The notes below the pieces were generated by a model, which worked only from the letters and a program-made list of their open reading frames with translations, was not told where the DNA came from and did not search any database. Of a stretch of 64,000 nucleotides of DNA, positions 54,140 through 64,000 are shown in pieces (position 1 is the stretch's first letter; the number at the start of each line of letters is the position of its first letter). The stretch lies in contig JAMXDE010000015.1 of the NCBI GenBank assembly GCA_026770025.1, positions 806,001 to 870,000 of the forward strand. The letters are read 5' to 3'. The stretch comes from Craspedostauros australis (lineage: Eukaryota > Bacillariophyta > Bacillariophyceae > Mastogloiales > Achnanthaceae). The position numbers were made by a program, and so were the translations under genes.

Positions 54140-55270
54140 ATGACCAAGACACTCATCATTGGAGGTGGCGTCGCCGGCATCATGTGCGCCACGAAGTTGC
54201 GAGCCAAGGATTCGGCGACGGACATCATCGTGGTGGAGCCGAAGGAGTACTTCGAACTCACAATGTTTGCATTCCGCACACCATTCGACGAGGATGATCG
54301 GGACGCGGCACTCTATCCACAGCAACCATGGGCTGACAAGCACAGGATCCAGCTGATCCATTCCATCGTCGATACATTGACACCGGACCAAGCCAAGTTG
54401 GCCGATGGTACAACCATCCAGTTCGACGTGTGCATGGTGGCCACGGGCGCTGCGAATCGGTGGGCCGCATGTGGCCGCGGACCCTCGGGGCTTGCATCCC
54501 TCGAAGAACGCAAGGCGCAGTTGGAGGAGGAAGGCGAACGTTTGGTGAACGCCGATTCGGTGTTGATCGTGGGCGGCGGCATCATCGGATGCGAGCTGGC
54601 AGGTGAGGTGGCGTACATGCAGAAGAAGCGACTTGGCAAGGCGAAGAAGATCACGCTCGTGCATAGTAAACCCCATCTCTGCATGGAGGTTACCAAATCA
54701 GCCAGCAACTGGGTGCGAAGTAAGTTGGAACGCAAGGGCGTCGAAGTCATTCTCAATGACAAGGCGACAGAGTCGGCCGGCGGGAAGCTCGTGCTGAAGA
54801 GCTCCGGCATGGAGCTTGATGCGTCTGTGGTGATTTACGCCACTGGAATCCACTCTGTGAACCCGTTCATGGACCCAAAGTTCATTAACAGCGATGGTTG
54901 GATCGAGGTGGATGACCACTTCCGTGTCAAAGGGTCCGGTGGAAGGTTGTTTGCCATCGGCGATTGCTGCACGCTTCTGTACAACTCTGCGACTCAGATC
55001 ACATCAAACGTCGACGTGATTGTGGCCAACTTGAGCGCAACGCTGAAGGTCACAAGCGGAGCCTCTGGCGATGTCAATCTTGAGACAGATGCCCGCCTCC
55101 AGTCCAAGTTGAAGCGCTTCAAGGTAGGCCCAAGTGCGTTCTTCATTGCTCTCGGAAAGGACGACGGGCTGTTCAACCTTGGGTGGTTCACCACCCAGCG
55201 ATTCTTTCCGTGGCTGAAGAACACGGTCATGCTTGGAAAGATCATCGACTCAGTTGGCATCAAGGTGTGA
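54140..55270 (+). CDS. AIFM2/FSP1-like FAD-dependent pyridine nucleotide oxidoreductase
   Basis: 376 residues, single exon, ATG 54140 to TGA. The fold is the two-dinucleotide-binding class of AIFM2/FSP1 and type II NADH dehydrogenases, which transfer electrons from NAD(P)H to quinones. Visible motifs are the FAD-binding TLIIGGGVAGIMCATKL at the N-terminus with VVEPKEYFE after it; CMVATGAANRW; the NAD(P)H-binding SVLIVGGGIIGCELAGE (~145); and GGRLFAIGDCC (~275), the second FAD contact. Length fits AIFM2-type proteins (~370) rather than the longer NDH2 enzymes. No organellar leader is seen, since the FAD motif starts at residue 4. The PQQPWAD stretch and the C-terminal FFPWLKNTVMLGK may form the membrane-facing surface. 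The exact subtype is inferred from length and motif layout. Confidence 0.85.
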   Translation: MTKTLIIGGGVAGIMCATKLRAKDSATDIIVVEPKEYFELTMFAFRTPFDEDDRDAALYPQQPWADKHRIQLIHSIVDTLTPDQAKLADGTTIQFDVCMVATGAANRWAACGRGPSGLASLEERKAQLEEEGERLVNADSVLIVGGGIIGCELAGEVAYMQKKRLGKAKKITLVHSKPHLCMEVTKSASNWVRSKLERKGVEVILNDKATESAGGKLVLKSSGMELDASVVIYATGIHSVNPFMDPKFINSDGWIEVDDHFRVKGSGGRLFAIGDCCTLLYNSATQITSNVDVIVANLSATLKVTSGASGDVNLETDARLQSKLKRFKVGPSAFFIALGKDDGLFNLGWFTTQRFFPWLKNTVMLGKIIDSVGIKV

Positions 55271-55517
55271 TGACTTGATAGACCACGTATCACATGTTGA
55301 TGGCATTGTGACTATTTTGATGCATTGATGTTGGAGTAATCGTGTACGTAGCAGAGCATAGCGTGCGTAGGTTGCGCTATTGGCATAACACGCGAGAGAA
55401 GCGGAAGTAAGAGCACGAAGTATGGTGCAACTAATTGATGTGAATTAACAAAGCCATATTATGGAATATAATAGTACCGTTTGCACGCAAAAGCCAAGCT
55501 GACGTCCGTCACATCCT

Positions 55518-56519
55518 TCATGGATGCCCATCTCGCTGTTGCATCATCCGTGCTGTCTTGCGGGCAACCGCCACGTCGATCTCCTGTCGTTGTACAGCGT
55601 TGGCGACAACACGATCAGCAAGCTGTCCCGCACTGCCCGGTTGGTGATTGCCTGAACGTCCATCACGTGAAGCATCCAGCATAGTTAGCTGTTCGCACTG
55701 CACGCAGTAGAGGATCTTGGCGTCGTTGGGGATTTGCAGTATGGTGGCGCAGTTGCTGCAGGATGCCAGCGTGGCTGTGCCATCGGCGATGGCTTGGTAG
55801 GTGTGCTGCGAGCTGCGGATGTTCAGGCGATGGGATTTGGAGTACGTCGAGGCACCGGATGCCGTCGTGGACAGCGACGAGAGTCGGGATATGGATGACG
55901 TGGATTTCGTCGACGATGACGACGCGGCGCTGCAAGTGGAATGCAGACGTCGGGCGGCGCTGCGCGAAGTGCTGACGATGCTGTGCGATCGCGCCATGCG
56001 AGAAGCAGCCAGCGTCATGTGATGGGATGTGTCAGAGAGAGAGGCGCCTTGTGCTGAGCGGGATCTTCGAGGGCCGTTGTCCGGCGATGCTATCGCTGTA
56101 CGTGACGCGGCTAAGGAGATGCCGCGCATGGAATCGAGCAACCGCTGCTGCTCCTCAACGTATGCCGAGTCCTGCAGCAGTTCCCAGAATTGGCAAGGGG
56201 CTTGATGATGGCGACGATGGTCGCTGGACGGAAGGGATGGTGGCATCATCGCCTGATTTGCATCGTGAGAATCACCATGACTGTCGGGACGCTGTTGCCG
56301 GTCCGTTGTCATCTTCTTTCCGAGATCTGCACACGGTGTTGATGCGGTGCCAGCCACGAACGGATGCGCGACGAGACGGGTCTTCGCATGAACATCATCG
56401 ATGGATGGATACAACGGTGGTGCTCTTCGTCTCCGAAAGAGCGACGAGATCAACGATGGATTTGGGCATTCGGTGGTGTGCGAGACCGCTGGTTTGTTGC
56501 GAGCAGCAGTCGATCGCAT
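55518..56519 (-). CDS. Ser-rich protein with an LSD1-like CxxC zinc ribbon
   Basis: 333 residues from ATG 56519; an internal ATG at 56312 would give 264 and is a reasonable alternative. Most of the protein is Ser/Arg/Thr-rich and disordered. An SHSIVSTSRSAARR segment and a long serine run precede one ordered unit near residue 255: LASCSNCATILQIP and AKILYCVQCEQLTML, giving two CxxC pairs 16 residues apart, the layout of LSD1-type zinc ribbons. An earlier segment, PCQFWELLQDSAYVEEQQRLL, could form an amphipathic helix. Function is unknown; a regulatory or scaffold role is a guess. It is convergent with the flavoprotein gene. Confidence 0.6.
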   Translation of the reverse strand: MRSTAARNKPAVSHTTECPNPSLISSLFRRRRAPPLYPSIDDVHAKTRLVAHPFVAGTASTPCADLGKKMTTDRQQRPDSHGDSHDANQAMMPPSLPSSDHRRHHQAPCQFWELLQDSAYVEEQQRLLDSMRGISLAASRTAIASPDNGPRRSRSAQGASLSDTSHHMTLAASRMARSHSIVSTSRSAARRLHSTCSAASSSSTKSTSSISRLSSLSTTASGASTYSKSHRLNIRSSQHTYQAIADGTATLASCSNCATILQIPNDAKILYCVQCEQLTMLDASRDGRSGNHQPGSAGQLADRVVANAVQRQEIDVAVARKTARMMQQRDGHP

Positions 56520-58325
56520 CCTTCCTCGAGTATCGGAGCTGTTGGAGGGAACAAATGGCCGATGGAGAAGATGGTGGGCAATGGAACGGCGGATCGGCGA
56601 TTAGCATGACGATATTTTGTGCTCACGTCGGAGAGATCAAACGAACGCGGCTATACAGCAAGAGGGGAGAATGTTGCATAGGGCTGGTGCATCGCTTCCA
56701 TGGTGCCTTCTTCATTCAGGACATTGCCTTATCGACCGACCCCTTCCACCCAACCTTTGAGTCCTTCGCTCTCACTTGTGCTCTTCATCTTTCGCTCCTC
56801 CTCTTGCTCCTGCTGAATGTGCTGCTGTCACGTACCAGATCATCCTTCGTTGCTGCTCGTATGGCGATGGACGTTCCACCTGAGATTGTGAGATTCTGGA
56901 TGAGGTGCGGATGTTGCTTTCCTCCAACATTCACAAACGAGGATCTCGCGGTTGTGCGCATGGAACAACGCGATCTGCCCGTAGTTGTGTTGTGCAATAC
57001 TTCGCCCATTGCATGCATGCGGCGCGTTGTCATAACTTCGATCCGCGCCATAAATTGTTGTCATGTTGTGAGGATTTTGATTGGCTGTCACGTTCGTACA
57101 GATGCAGAAGATACTGGGACTATTTTGTGGATGAATCGCACACACTGGTGTCATTCTTTCCATCTGTCCGTTGGTACTGTGCGTTATTGCACACATGGCA
57201 TTGTGTCCAAGAATGGGAACGAGCGACATGGATGTTATGGCAACGACCGTGTCGGCTGCGCCCTTTGCAGGAATCCTTTGATCGTGCCTCGTTTTCCGCT
57301 CATAGCGGGTACCATAATACCCATGGGCAAGCAAGATGATGCTGCGGGTATGTTTGGAAACGGTGGCGCATCATAAATGCAGAGGTTCCACCAACTGTGA
57401 ATGGGATGCGCATGAAGCATGCTTCGGGTGTCACATCACATCACACGACAATACGCGCTGCTCAGTTGTGTCATGGATATCATGGCATTGTGTATGAAGA
57501 CATGCGATCTTTGCGGTCAGCTGGGTGTTGCTGCGTTCTGCCTGCCTGCCTGTGTGCCTGCCTGCCTGTGTGCCTGCCTGCCTGTGTGCGTGTGCGTGTG
57601 TGTTTGTTGGAGCATGGTGGTGGTCGCTATTCTTGTTGCTGTGATCGTTGTCGTTGTTGTTGCCACCAAGAAAAGATCCATTTCTTCATTCTTGTCGTGG
57701 CGCGAACGGTCGACATGCAGACTTCATCGTGCTGTCTGAAGTCCAAGTCGTGCGGATTCTTGAATATAACGGTTTATAACGTCTACGCCGATTCTTCTCA
57801 TGACAAAATTGGCGGGAGGAAATGTGTTGAGACGTTTTGTTTGGTGTGTGTTTTCGTGGTGTGTTGTGTGTGTCTTTGCTTGTCCTGTCTGTTCTTGTTG
57901 TGTTTCGGGTTGACTTCGTTCCGTGGATCGACATCGATGCTGTATTTCGTGTCTTGGGATGAGGTTCTGCATCCATCTCCGTGGATGGTGTCAAGGGAGA
58001 GAGAGAGAGATAGAGAGAGACGAAGACGGAGATGCTGCACACACAAAGAGACAAGCAACGCAAATCCATTCTTCGTTCACGGTCTCACAAAGACAATCAG
58101 ATTGTGTGAAGCACTCTGGGCAACCTCTGCTTTCTTCTATAATACGTGTATTCCACTCAGTTTTGTGGCGCTCATTCCATTGCGGGTTGCAACCAACGTG
58201 GGCATCAACGACATCCAAGGCACAGCAAGGAGCGTACAATACGTATCATATCTGCCACAAAGCAACAGCAACACCAACCGAAGCGAAGTGAGGAAAGGAA
58301 TTGCACAACGAAGAAGCGAAACCCG
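56520..58325. other. Divergent region between zinc-ribbon and GT90 genes
   Basis: 1.8 kb that should hold both promoters. A CCTG/TGTG simple-sequence block lies at 57541-57606. Plus-strand open frames cover much of it but are rich in Cys, Val and Leu from TG-rich sequence and contain no recognised domain. Confidence 0.4.
57541..57606. repeat. CCTG/TGTG simple-sequence block
   Basis: Repeated cctgcctgcctgtgtg units grading into tgtgcgtgtg, about 720 bp upstream of the GT90 start codon. Confidence 0.85.
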
Positions 58326-60141
58326 ATGAACCGGATGCAGCGCACGACGCTGTTGCTGCTTGCAGCTCAAGCTGCTCATGGCGCTTCCGAATCGACGCAG
58401 GACTCTGTTCGTCACGAGGACAGCCTGCAATTCCAGCGCATTCCGTTGCCAGCCACACGAGCCGAACGCTTCCCGACGGTGGAAGAACGCGTGCGGCTCT
58501 ACATGTCCAATTGGTACACGCCGCCATGTGAGGACTACGCCGCTGGAAAGATTCAGTACAGATACGTGCCATCGGCGGACAGCGGCGAGGAATGGAAGGA
58601 CGTCATCGTGACGGGCATGTCGGATCGCGACGATATCAACGCATCCAACGTGCTCACCATCCAAAACAACGTGGAGCCGGACATGCTCATCTTTGTGGAA
58701 CGTGAGACGACCTTTGCGTGTGCCAAGATACCGTTTCCGTACGCGCCACCGGAGGCTGCCTCGCACCAAGTGGCGAAGAAACGGCAGCAGCACCTGCTGG
58801 ATCAGCGCGTGCTCATGCAACCCAATATGAGAATGTACTGTTACGATGCCGTGGATTCTCTGCTGCCAGCTTTGAACAATGTGCAATGGGAGCAGCATCA
58901 GTACTACGACTACGAACCGGCGCATGATCTCGCCATGCCACCCCTCATCCTCCAATACGGCGACAACCCAACATCGCATGTCTTCAAGAATGTCAACATC
59001 CCGCACATCAAGAAGTTCCGATCGGCCGCGGCGAGTCCCACGGCCATCGACGACGTCATTGTCGACAACGACGACGCGCAATGTTACGCATCCCCACGCC
59101 GCGTCCTCCACAACGCCCACAGCCACTTGCGCACCAAATTCGAGCCCATCCTGTGGAAGTTCGCCACGCACCGCCATTTCCGCCTCATCGCCCACATCGC
59201 CGCCCTCGATACGCCGTGGCACGACAAGAAGGACGTCGCCATTTTCCGTGGCGAGCTGACGGGCGCCAAGGGCAACTACGAGAAGCGCAGATCGGATGTG
59301 GACAACTGCAATCGCATGATCCGATGTCGGTTGGCGTACAAATTCGCCAACTCCAAGTACGTCGATGCCAAGCTCACGAGCATGCGCAAGCGGTTGCCGC
59401 CCGTCATCAATGGCCGCACGCTGCAATCGGGCAAGATCGCGTTGCAGCAAATGCTGAAGTACAAAGGGAGTAAGTCTTGACAATGTGCTGATGTCGCGAA
59501 TGTGTTGCATGGGATTGTTCGCGATACAAACTCACCTGTGCCGTCGTCGTCGTCGTCGTCGTTGTTGTTGTTGTTGTTGTTGGTTGCTTCTTCCTCACCA
59601 TTTCTCCACAGTTGTCATGATCGAGGGCAACGACGTGGCCTCTGGCCTCAAGTGGGCCCTCCTCTCTCAATCCGTCGTGCTCATGCCCACTCCACGTCAC
59701 ACGTCCTGGGCTATGGAAGAGCTGCTTCAACCATGGGTGGTAAGTCATACGCGCAGAGGTATTGGGATATTTGGCGTTTCTATCTAATCGCATGCTTGCA
59801 TTGATGAATTGATGCATTGATTGAGTAATTGGTGATGCATGACATACTCACCCTCCTCAACCAATCCTTTCTGCTCTGTGCTCCCCGACACCACAATGAT
59901 ACCTTCACAGCACTATGTACCACTCGATGATGACGCTATGAATCTGGAAGAGCGCATGAAGTGGGTGGTGGAGAATGACGAAAAGGCGCAGGAGATTGCT
60001 CAGAGAGGTGCCTTGTGGATGGAGGATTTGGTGTATCACCCCGATGCTGCCCACGAGGATCGCATTATCCAGACGGAGATTCTGCGTCGGTATTTTGCCC
60101 ATTTCGTTGAATCCAAGATCGGCAAAGTTGCTGAGGAATAG
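58326..60141 (+). CDS. GT90 (CAP10/POGLUT-like) glycosyltransferase, three exons
   Basis: Exons 58326-59469, 59612-59739 and 59911-60141 join in frame to 500 residues. The chosen ATG opens a signal peptide (MNRMQRTTLLLLAAQAAHG). Members of this family transfer xylose or glucose to proteins or capsule in the ER or Golgi. The CAP10 core is at the C-terminal half: KDVAIFRGELTGAKGNYEKR (~310, the family RG-TTG-like loop), NCNRMIRCRLAYKFAN, then LKYKG-IVMIEGNDVASGLKW across the first junction, SQSVVLMPTPRHTSWAMEELL, the QPWV-HYVPLDDD motif across the second junction, and an IAQRGALWMED helix. Donors are GTAAGT in both cases. Intron 1 contains a GTC/GTT microsatellite (59542-59582). The acceptor substrate cannot be inferred. 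Confidence 0.88.
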
Positions 60142-60653
60142 GCAAAGGCAAGGTTGGCTTGGAAAGCAGAAGGGGGGCGATTGATATGAAGGAATAGAGG
60201 GATAAAGTGACGAAGCTGTAGCCAGGATACTTCTTCTTCTTCTTCTCTATAGGATCCTTGACGACGTTGTACTGCAGGACAAGCCATACCCACGACGGCG
60301 AGTAGGCTGGAAGGAAAGTAGGTACGCGGAGAAAAGAGAGAAAGGACTCTCTCTCTCTCTCTCTGGTGGGAGGATAGAGCACCCAACAACTCCACAGAGC
60401 CACTCTCTACCCTTGAAAACGGTAGTCACGGAATGCTTTTCTGGACCAGCCCGACCAGACTTCTGGCATCAAGTTTTGGCATGTTCATCTTTCCCACCGA
60501 CGCTTGAAACTTCATTCTTGCTTTTGGACAACCACCACCATCTGCTCACAAAATCAAACAACGATCAAGACAATCGCAAACAGCAGACATCGCACAACAC
60601 ACAATCACACTCTTCCCAATACAGCCACTCACACAACACCGCAGCATCACATC
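60142..60653. other. Spacer between GT90 and the small coiled-coil gene
   Basis: About 510 bp with a TTC run (60228-60246) and a CT run (60349-60364). The second half is the probable leader of the next gene, rich in CA and lacking guanine. Confidence 0.45.
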
Positions 60654-61211
60654 ATGAATTCCATCCCGCAAATGTCGCTTCACTTCTCCAACTTGACAAC
60701 GCTGGCGAAATCTATGCAATCGCAAATGAACGAAATGGAACAGGAACGCGTCTCTTTGCAACGCCAGCACGGTTGCTGGACAGTTCTAGTTTCCGAAATG
60801 GAAGCCAAAAAGGAGAGGCTGGTTAAGCAAATCGCAGATCTCGGAGATCGTCCAGCACAGCCAAGCAAGAGCACATGCTGTACGCCGGCGCCGCAAACGC
60901 TCAAGGCTAATCTTGTGCTTGGCGAGACGGCTTTTGCCACGACAATCACGAATGCGTGCTGCGTGGATGACAGCTCATCCATGACAACGGAGGGCACTGC
61001 AGCTTCAATGCCATATTTCACCGCGCTATCAAAGTCGGTGGCGAAGAAGGCACCAGCAGCCAAGCCATCAACACAGTACTCCAGCAAAGCAAAGGTCTCC
61101 AAGACGAAGAAGACGCGCCGCGCTTCCAAATGGTACCACCACTCCAACTCTCCCAAGAAATGGAGACGCATGATTCGATCTGGACGGCTGCAATCCATCT
61201 GCCTTGTTTAA
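60654..61211 (+). CDS. Small hypothetical protein with N-terminal coiled coil and basic C-terminus
   Basis: 185 residues from ATG 60654, the first ATG after a long CA-rich leader typical of a 5' UTR, to TAA. Residues ~10-65 have coiled-coil character (LAKSMQSQMNEMEQERVSLQ, then MEAKKERLVKQIADLGD). Cysteine pairs (STCCTP, NACCVDD) occur in the middle. The last 50 residues are strongly basic (SKTKKTRRASKWYHH, PKKWRRMIRSGR), which could bind nucleic acid or act as a nuclear signal. No family is recognised. Confidence 0.5.
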   Translation: MNSIPQMSLHFSNLTTLAKSMQSQMNEMEQERVSLQRQHGCWTVLVSEMEAKKERLVKQIADLGDRPAQPSKSTCCTPAPQTLKANLVLGETAFATTITNACCVDDSSSMTTEGTAASMPYFTALSKSVAKKAPAAKPSTQYSSKAKVSKTKKTRRASKWYHHSNSPKKWRRMIRSGRLQSICLV

Positions 61212-64000
61212 TGAGAGCGTGCCAATCAGAGATGCGCGCGCCATGCAGCGCAGCTGCTCCGCACGAAGCCACGGTGGAAGGTCAACAATTCCACACAGAT
61301 AAAATGTATAGCGATCCGATCCACATGAAACACTATCATTCCCTTCACATACCTGAGACAGACTTTCGCGGTGCTTGCTTCTGCATTGCTTGTTGTCGTT
61401 TGATACGACTCCCGGTTGTGCGTTTTGCGTGCCCCACTCGAGCAGCACCTCCGCAGAGACTGCGGCGTCTTGCACCGCACGTTGATCGACTGGAGCATTG
61501 TCAATCATCCACGCCTGAACCTGGTTGTTGTTGTTGGGAAGAATGGTGGGCAAGGCCCGCCGTGGATCAACATGCTCTGGGGTACGATGATTGTTGGGCC
61601 AACCAAACAAATGAGAGAGCCGCACGCATCTCTATTCATGTCATGTTCTCTTTTGCGAAACGATCAGATGATGTTGCTCCTCGTCCATTTCCTGTAGCTC
61701 TGGTGCAGCACAGATACGATGCGGCGTGGTATGATGCACGTGGTCTGCGCAAAGTAGAATGGTCCGTATCCATGTATGTAAGATGTGTTGGTCATGGCAT
61801 GGCATGCCGGCAATAGCCACAGCAGTAACCCTCCGCCCAGTCATTTCCTTCCCCGAGACCCGACACCGTCCTCTTGTTTCTCTCCTCGTTGCGGTCTCTC
61901 TCTATGTCTGGCGGTGGACACTGCTGGTGGGTGGACCGATGCGAAACGAAGGGGCTTGCTTTGTTGGATTTGGATCTGGTCCAGGGATGAAACCTCCCAG
62001 GTAGCAGGGTAGCCTATTGCTCCGACACCATGGACACAAACGAATCTTGGGTCAACCGCGACGCGAAAGTCTCCCACGACCATTTTGCGCGACCTGATAT
62101 GCTTTGGGTATCGTGTCTGATGTCAAGTACAAGATCAACAAGAAAACCATGCAAGAGAGCAGATGTGTCTTGTACGTACGGCACAGTGCGGTCAAATGCC
62201 AAAAAGCCGGTTTGCCCGATCGCTTTCGAACTTATGGGACATGGACTCAAGGGTCCTATCCGCCTTTTCTTGACCAGCGTTGTCGCGGTGTCGTGTTTCA
62301 CGCTCCTACCTCGTGCTCCTCAAGTGCTGTGCCTGTACCTGTACCGCGCAAGCTACCCTCACGACCTGCCATGCAGCAGTCCATCCTTCTCTGAGCGCTG
62401 TCTCGCCAATGATGGTCGAAACTTGTGCGAAGAAGGCAATGGACTCTATGAAGGTGTGCACGTGTGTGGCACGACCGCACATTTCGCTCGGAAGGGGCTT
62501 CACCAACAGTTGGTTTGGCGCGAGCAAAACCAATGGAGCAACGATGCTGCGAGTTGCAAAAGTCCGTGTTCCATCGTAGTGCGCACCACTGGCCCATCGT
62601 GATGCCGCCCAGTGATGACATGGGTGACACAATGTGGCAAGAGGGTGCGCACCGTCATCCATGGCTTGATTAGTCTCTCGTCACATGGTCACCTCAAGGC
62701 TCGCAGGTCCCATCTTTTTGAGCCGATTCCGCATCCAACCTTCTTTGTGGTCTTGCTCATGATGTGAGATGCAGATCCTCAAAAGCCGCACACCGAACGC
62801 GACACAGTCATTGCGATGTTCTTGCTGTTCTTCGTCCCGTCTCATGAGCGGCTGGAACTCGAGACGCGGTGTATTCGTGGTCGAAGTTGGCATGACAGCA
62901 GATTGGATGAGTATGGTACGAGTTGCGGGTTCATGTTCCTGTGGATGTGAACGTGCTGCGAGACCATTACGAATACAAACACGAACACGAACATGACGCA
63001 CTCCTCAAGAAACGGCGGTAACAAGAACGATGCATGACACACGCAGCACTTGGATGGGCCGTGGCTTGTGTTTGTGGATCGTACATAGCGCAGAGAATTC
63101 TCTTGGGGCGAGTCGGAATGATGACGAGTGTTGGTTGGATGTCATGAGAAACCGTTGGGAGGGTGTCTCGCCACCACACCTGTTTTGAGCATCCGGATTT
63201 CGCTCTTGTTTGGTCTTGCCGAGACAACCAAGCGTTCTGCGGAGTTCTTTGGGGGAGCGTGGCAAGACACCAAATTGGGCGAATGCAGCGGTCGCGTGGT
63301 CCAAGCACGGCACTCACAGTGGCGTGTCGGTCGCGCAAGGAAGAAAGCGGGAGATGGTTTGATCATGGACAACGCAGGACACCTGCGCTTTGTAACACTG
63401 AAGCCAACTGCGTGCACTTGTCGCTTTGTGAATGTTCGCGGTTGGGTCTGGGCTTATTTCCAACAGCTTGTGTCCAGGGCGTGTCCTAGCGACGCCCATC
63501 CCAAGATCGACACGAACGGACTTATCACGATGGTAAACGCGCGACGACCTGCCACTGATGCATGTGGTCACACAAATCCGAAAAAAGAGAAGGAAAGGCA
63601 ACCACAAAATCAACGAGCTTCATGTTCTGTTGCACCAAGCTCGTATGGTTGCAAAGTACCATCCGACTACGTACGCGCATGCGCAGATGGTAGGCACCAA
63701 CAGCCGGCGGTCGAGCGATTTCGCGTTGCAAGACCACTTCCTTTCGTCTTGTTGACACATGTCCAGAAGGGCTGCCATCCCTCCCTGCCGCATTCATGGA
63801 CGTCCAAGCGCGCAGGCAGACGCGCGCATGGTTGCGCCATACCCATACCCAAGGTACATACAGATCTTGGATGGGATGGCCCATCAACCAGAAACAGAAA
63901 ACGTTCCAAGTAGCCAGGCCTCACAAACCGAAAAGGACGCTCATCACATCACATCGCATCATATTGCCAACATCACACCACAATACATCACATTTCCAAC
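61212..64000. other. 2.8-kb region without a supported gene
   Basis: Open frames up to about 260 codons (for example plus 63128-63913) overlap frames on the other strand and show no domain, splice structure or tandem repeat. Some stretches look like decayed coding sequence, but I cannot assign them. A gene continuing past the window edge cannot be excluded. Confidence 0.35.

Noticed and set aside
56027-57376. 449-codon plus-strand frame
   Set aside because: Its first part is antisense to the zinc-ribbon gene; the rest is TG-rich sequence giving a Cys/Val/Leu-rich product without domains or a good start.
58137-59510. 457-codon open frame on the minus strand
   Set aside because: It lies exactly opposite GT90 exon 1, whose product has a signal peptide and family motifs; the antisense frame has no domain and is a codon-bias shadow.
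63128-63913. 261-codon plus-strand frame near the window end
   Set aside because: No recognised domain, and the opposite strand is equally open; could be decayed sequence but not callable.

Overview
This is a nuclear segment of a photosynthetic stramenopile, most probably a diatom. Protein-coding genes are interrupted by spliceosomal introns of about 125-295 nt whose donors are nearly all GTAAGT or GTGAGT. The gene content points the same way: a cyclin resembling the diatom-specific cyclins, an HSF-type transcription factor, slime-mould cAMP-receptor-like 7TM proteins with very long third cytoplasmic loops, and a PPR protein whose leader resembles a diatom bipartite presequence. No species can be named from the sequence. 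All exon structures below were read by eye; each joined reading frame was checked to be divisible by three.

Layout. 0-6 kb is repeat-rich. It holds the first exon of a DDE (Harbinger-like) transposase cut by the window edge, about 1.85 kb of tandem minisatellite (two related 60/61-bp arrays, a degenerate stretch, a 48-bp array), and a gene of unknown function with a low-complexity tail. 7-12 kb has the ALG9 mannosyltransferase of N-glycan assembly, a small TPR protein and tRNA-Arg(UCU). 15-23 kb is a seven-exon full-size ABCA transporter. 23-31 kb is a tandem pair of cAMP-receptor-like 7TM genes on the minus strand.

33-48 kb is dense: glutathionyl-hydroquinone reductase, an ER-targeted TPR/acidic membrane protein, an NSUN2/Trm4-like RNA m5C methyltransferase, a transcription factor with two HSF-like domains, a PPR protein and a cyclin. 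49-61 kb holds a THUMP-class methyltransferase, a small multi-span membrane protein, an AIFM2/NDH2-like flavoprotein, a zinc-ribbon protein, a GT90 (CAP10) glycosyltransferase in three exons and a small coiled-coil protein. 61.2-64 kb contains nothing I can support.

There are no operons and no single pathway. ALG9 and GT90 both act on glycans in the secretory system, and the two 7TM genes are a local duplication. The observations most worth a second look are the double HSF domain, a dense cluster of TGACGT (bZIP/aureochrome/CRE-type) sites upstream of the cyclin, the minisatellite family that gained two hairpins per repeat, and the 7TM pair with a conserved motif in an otherwise divergent loop.
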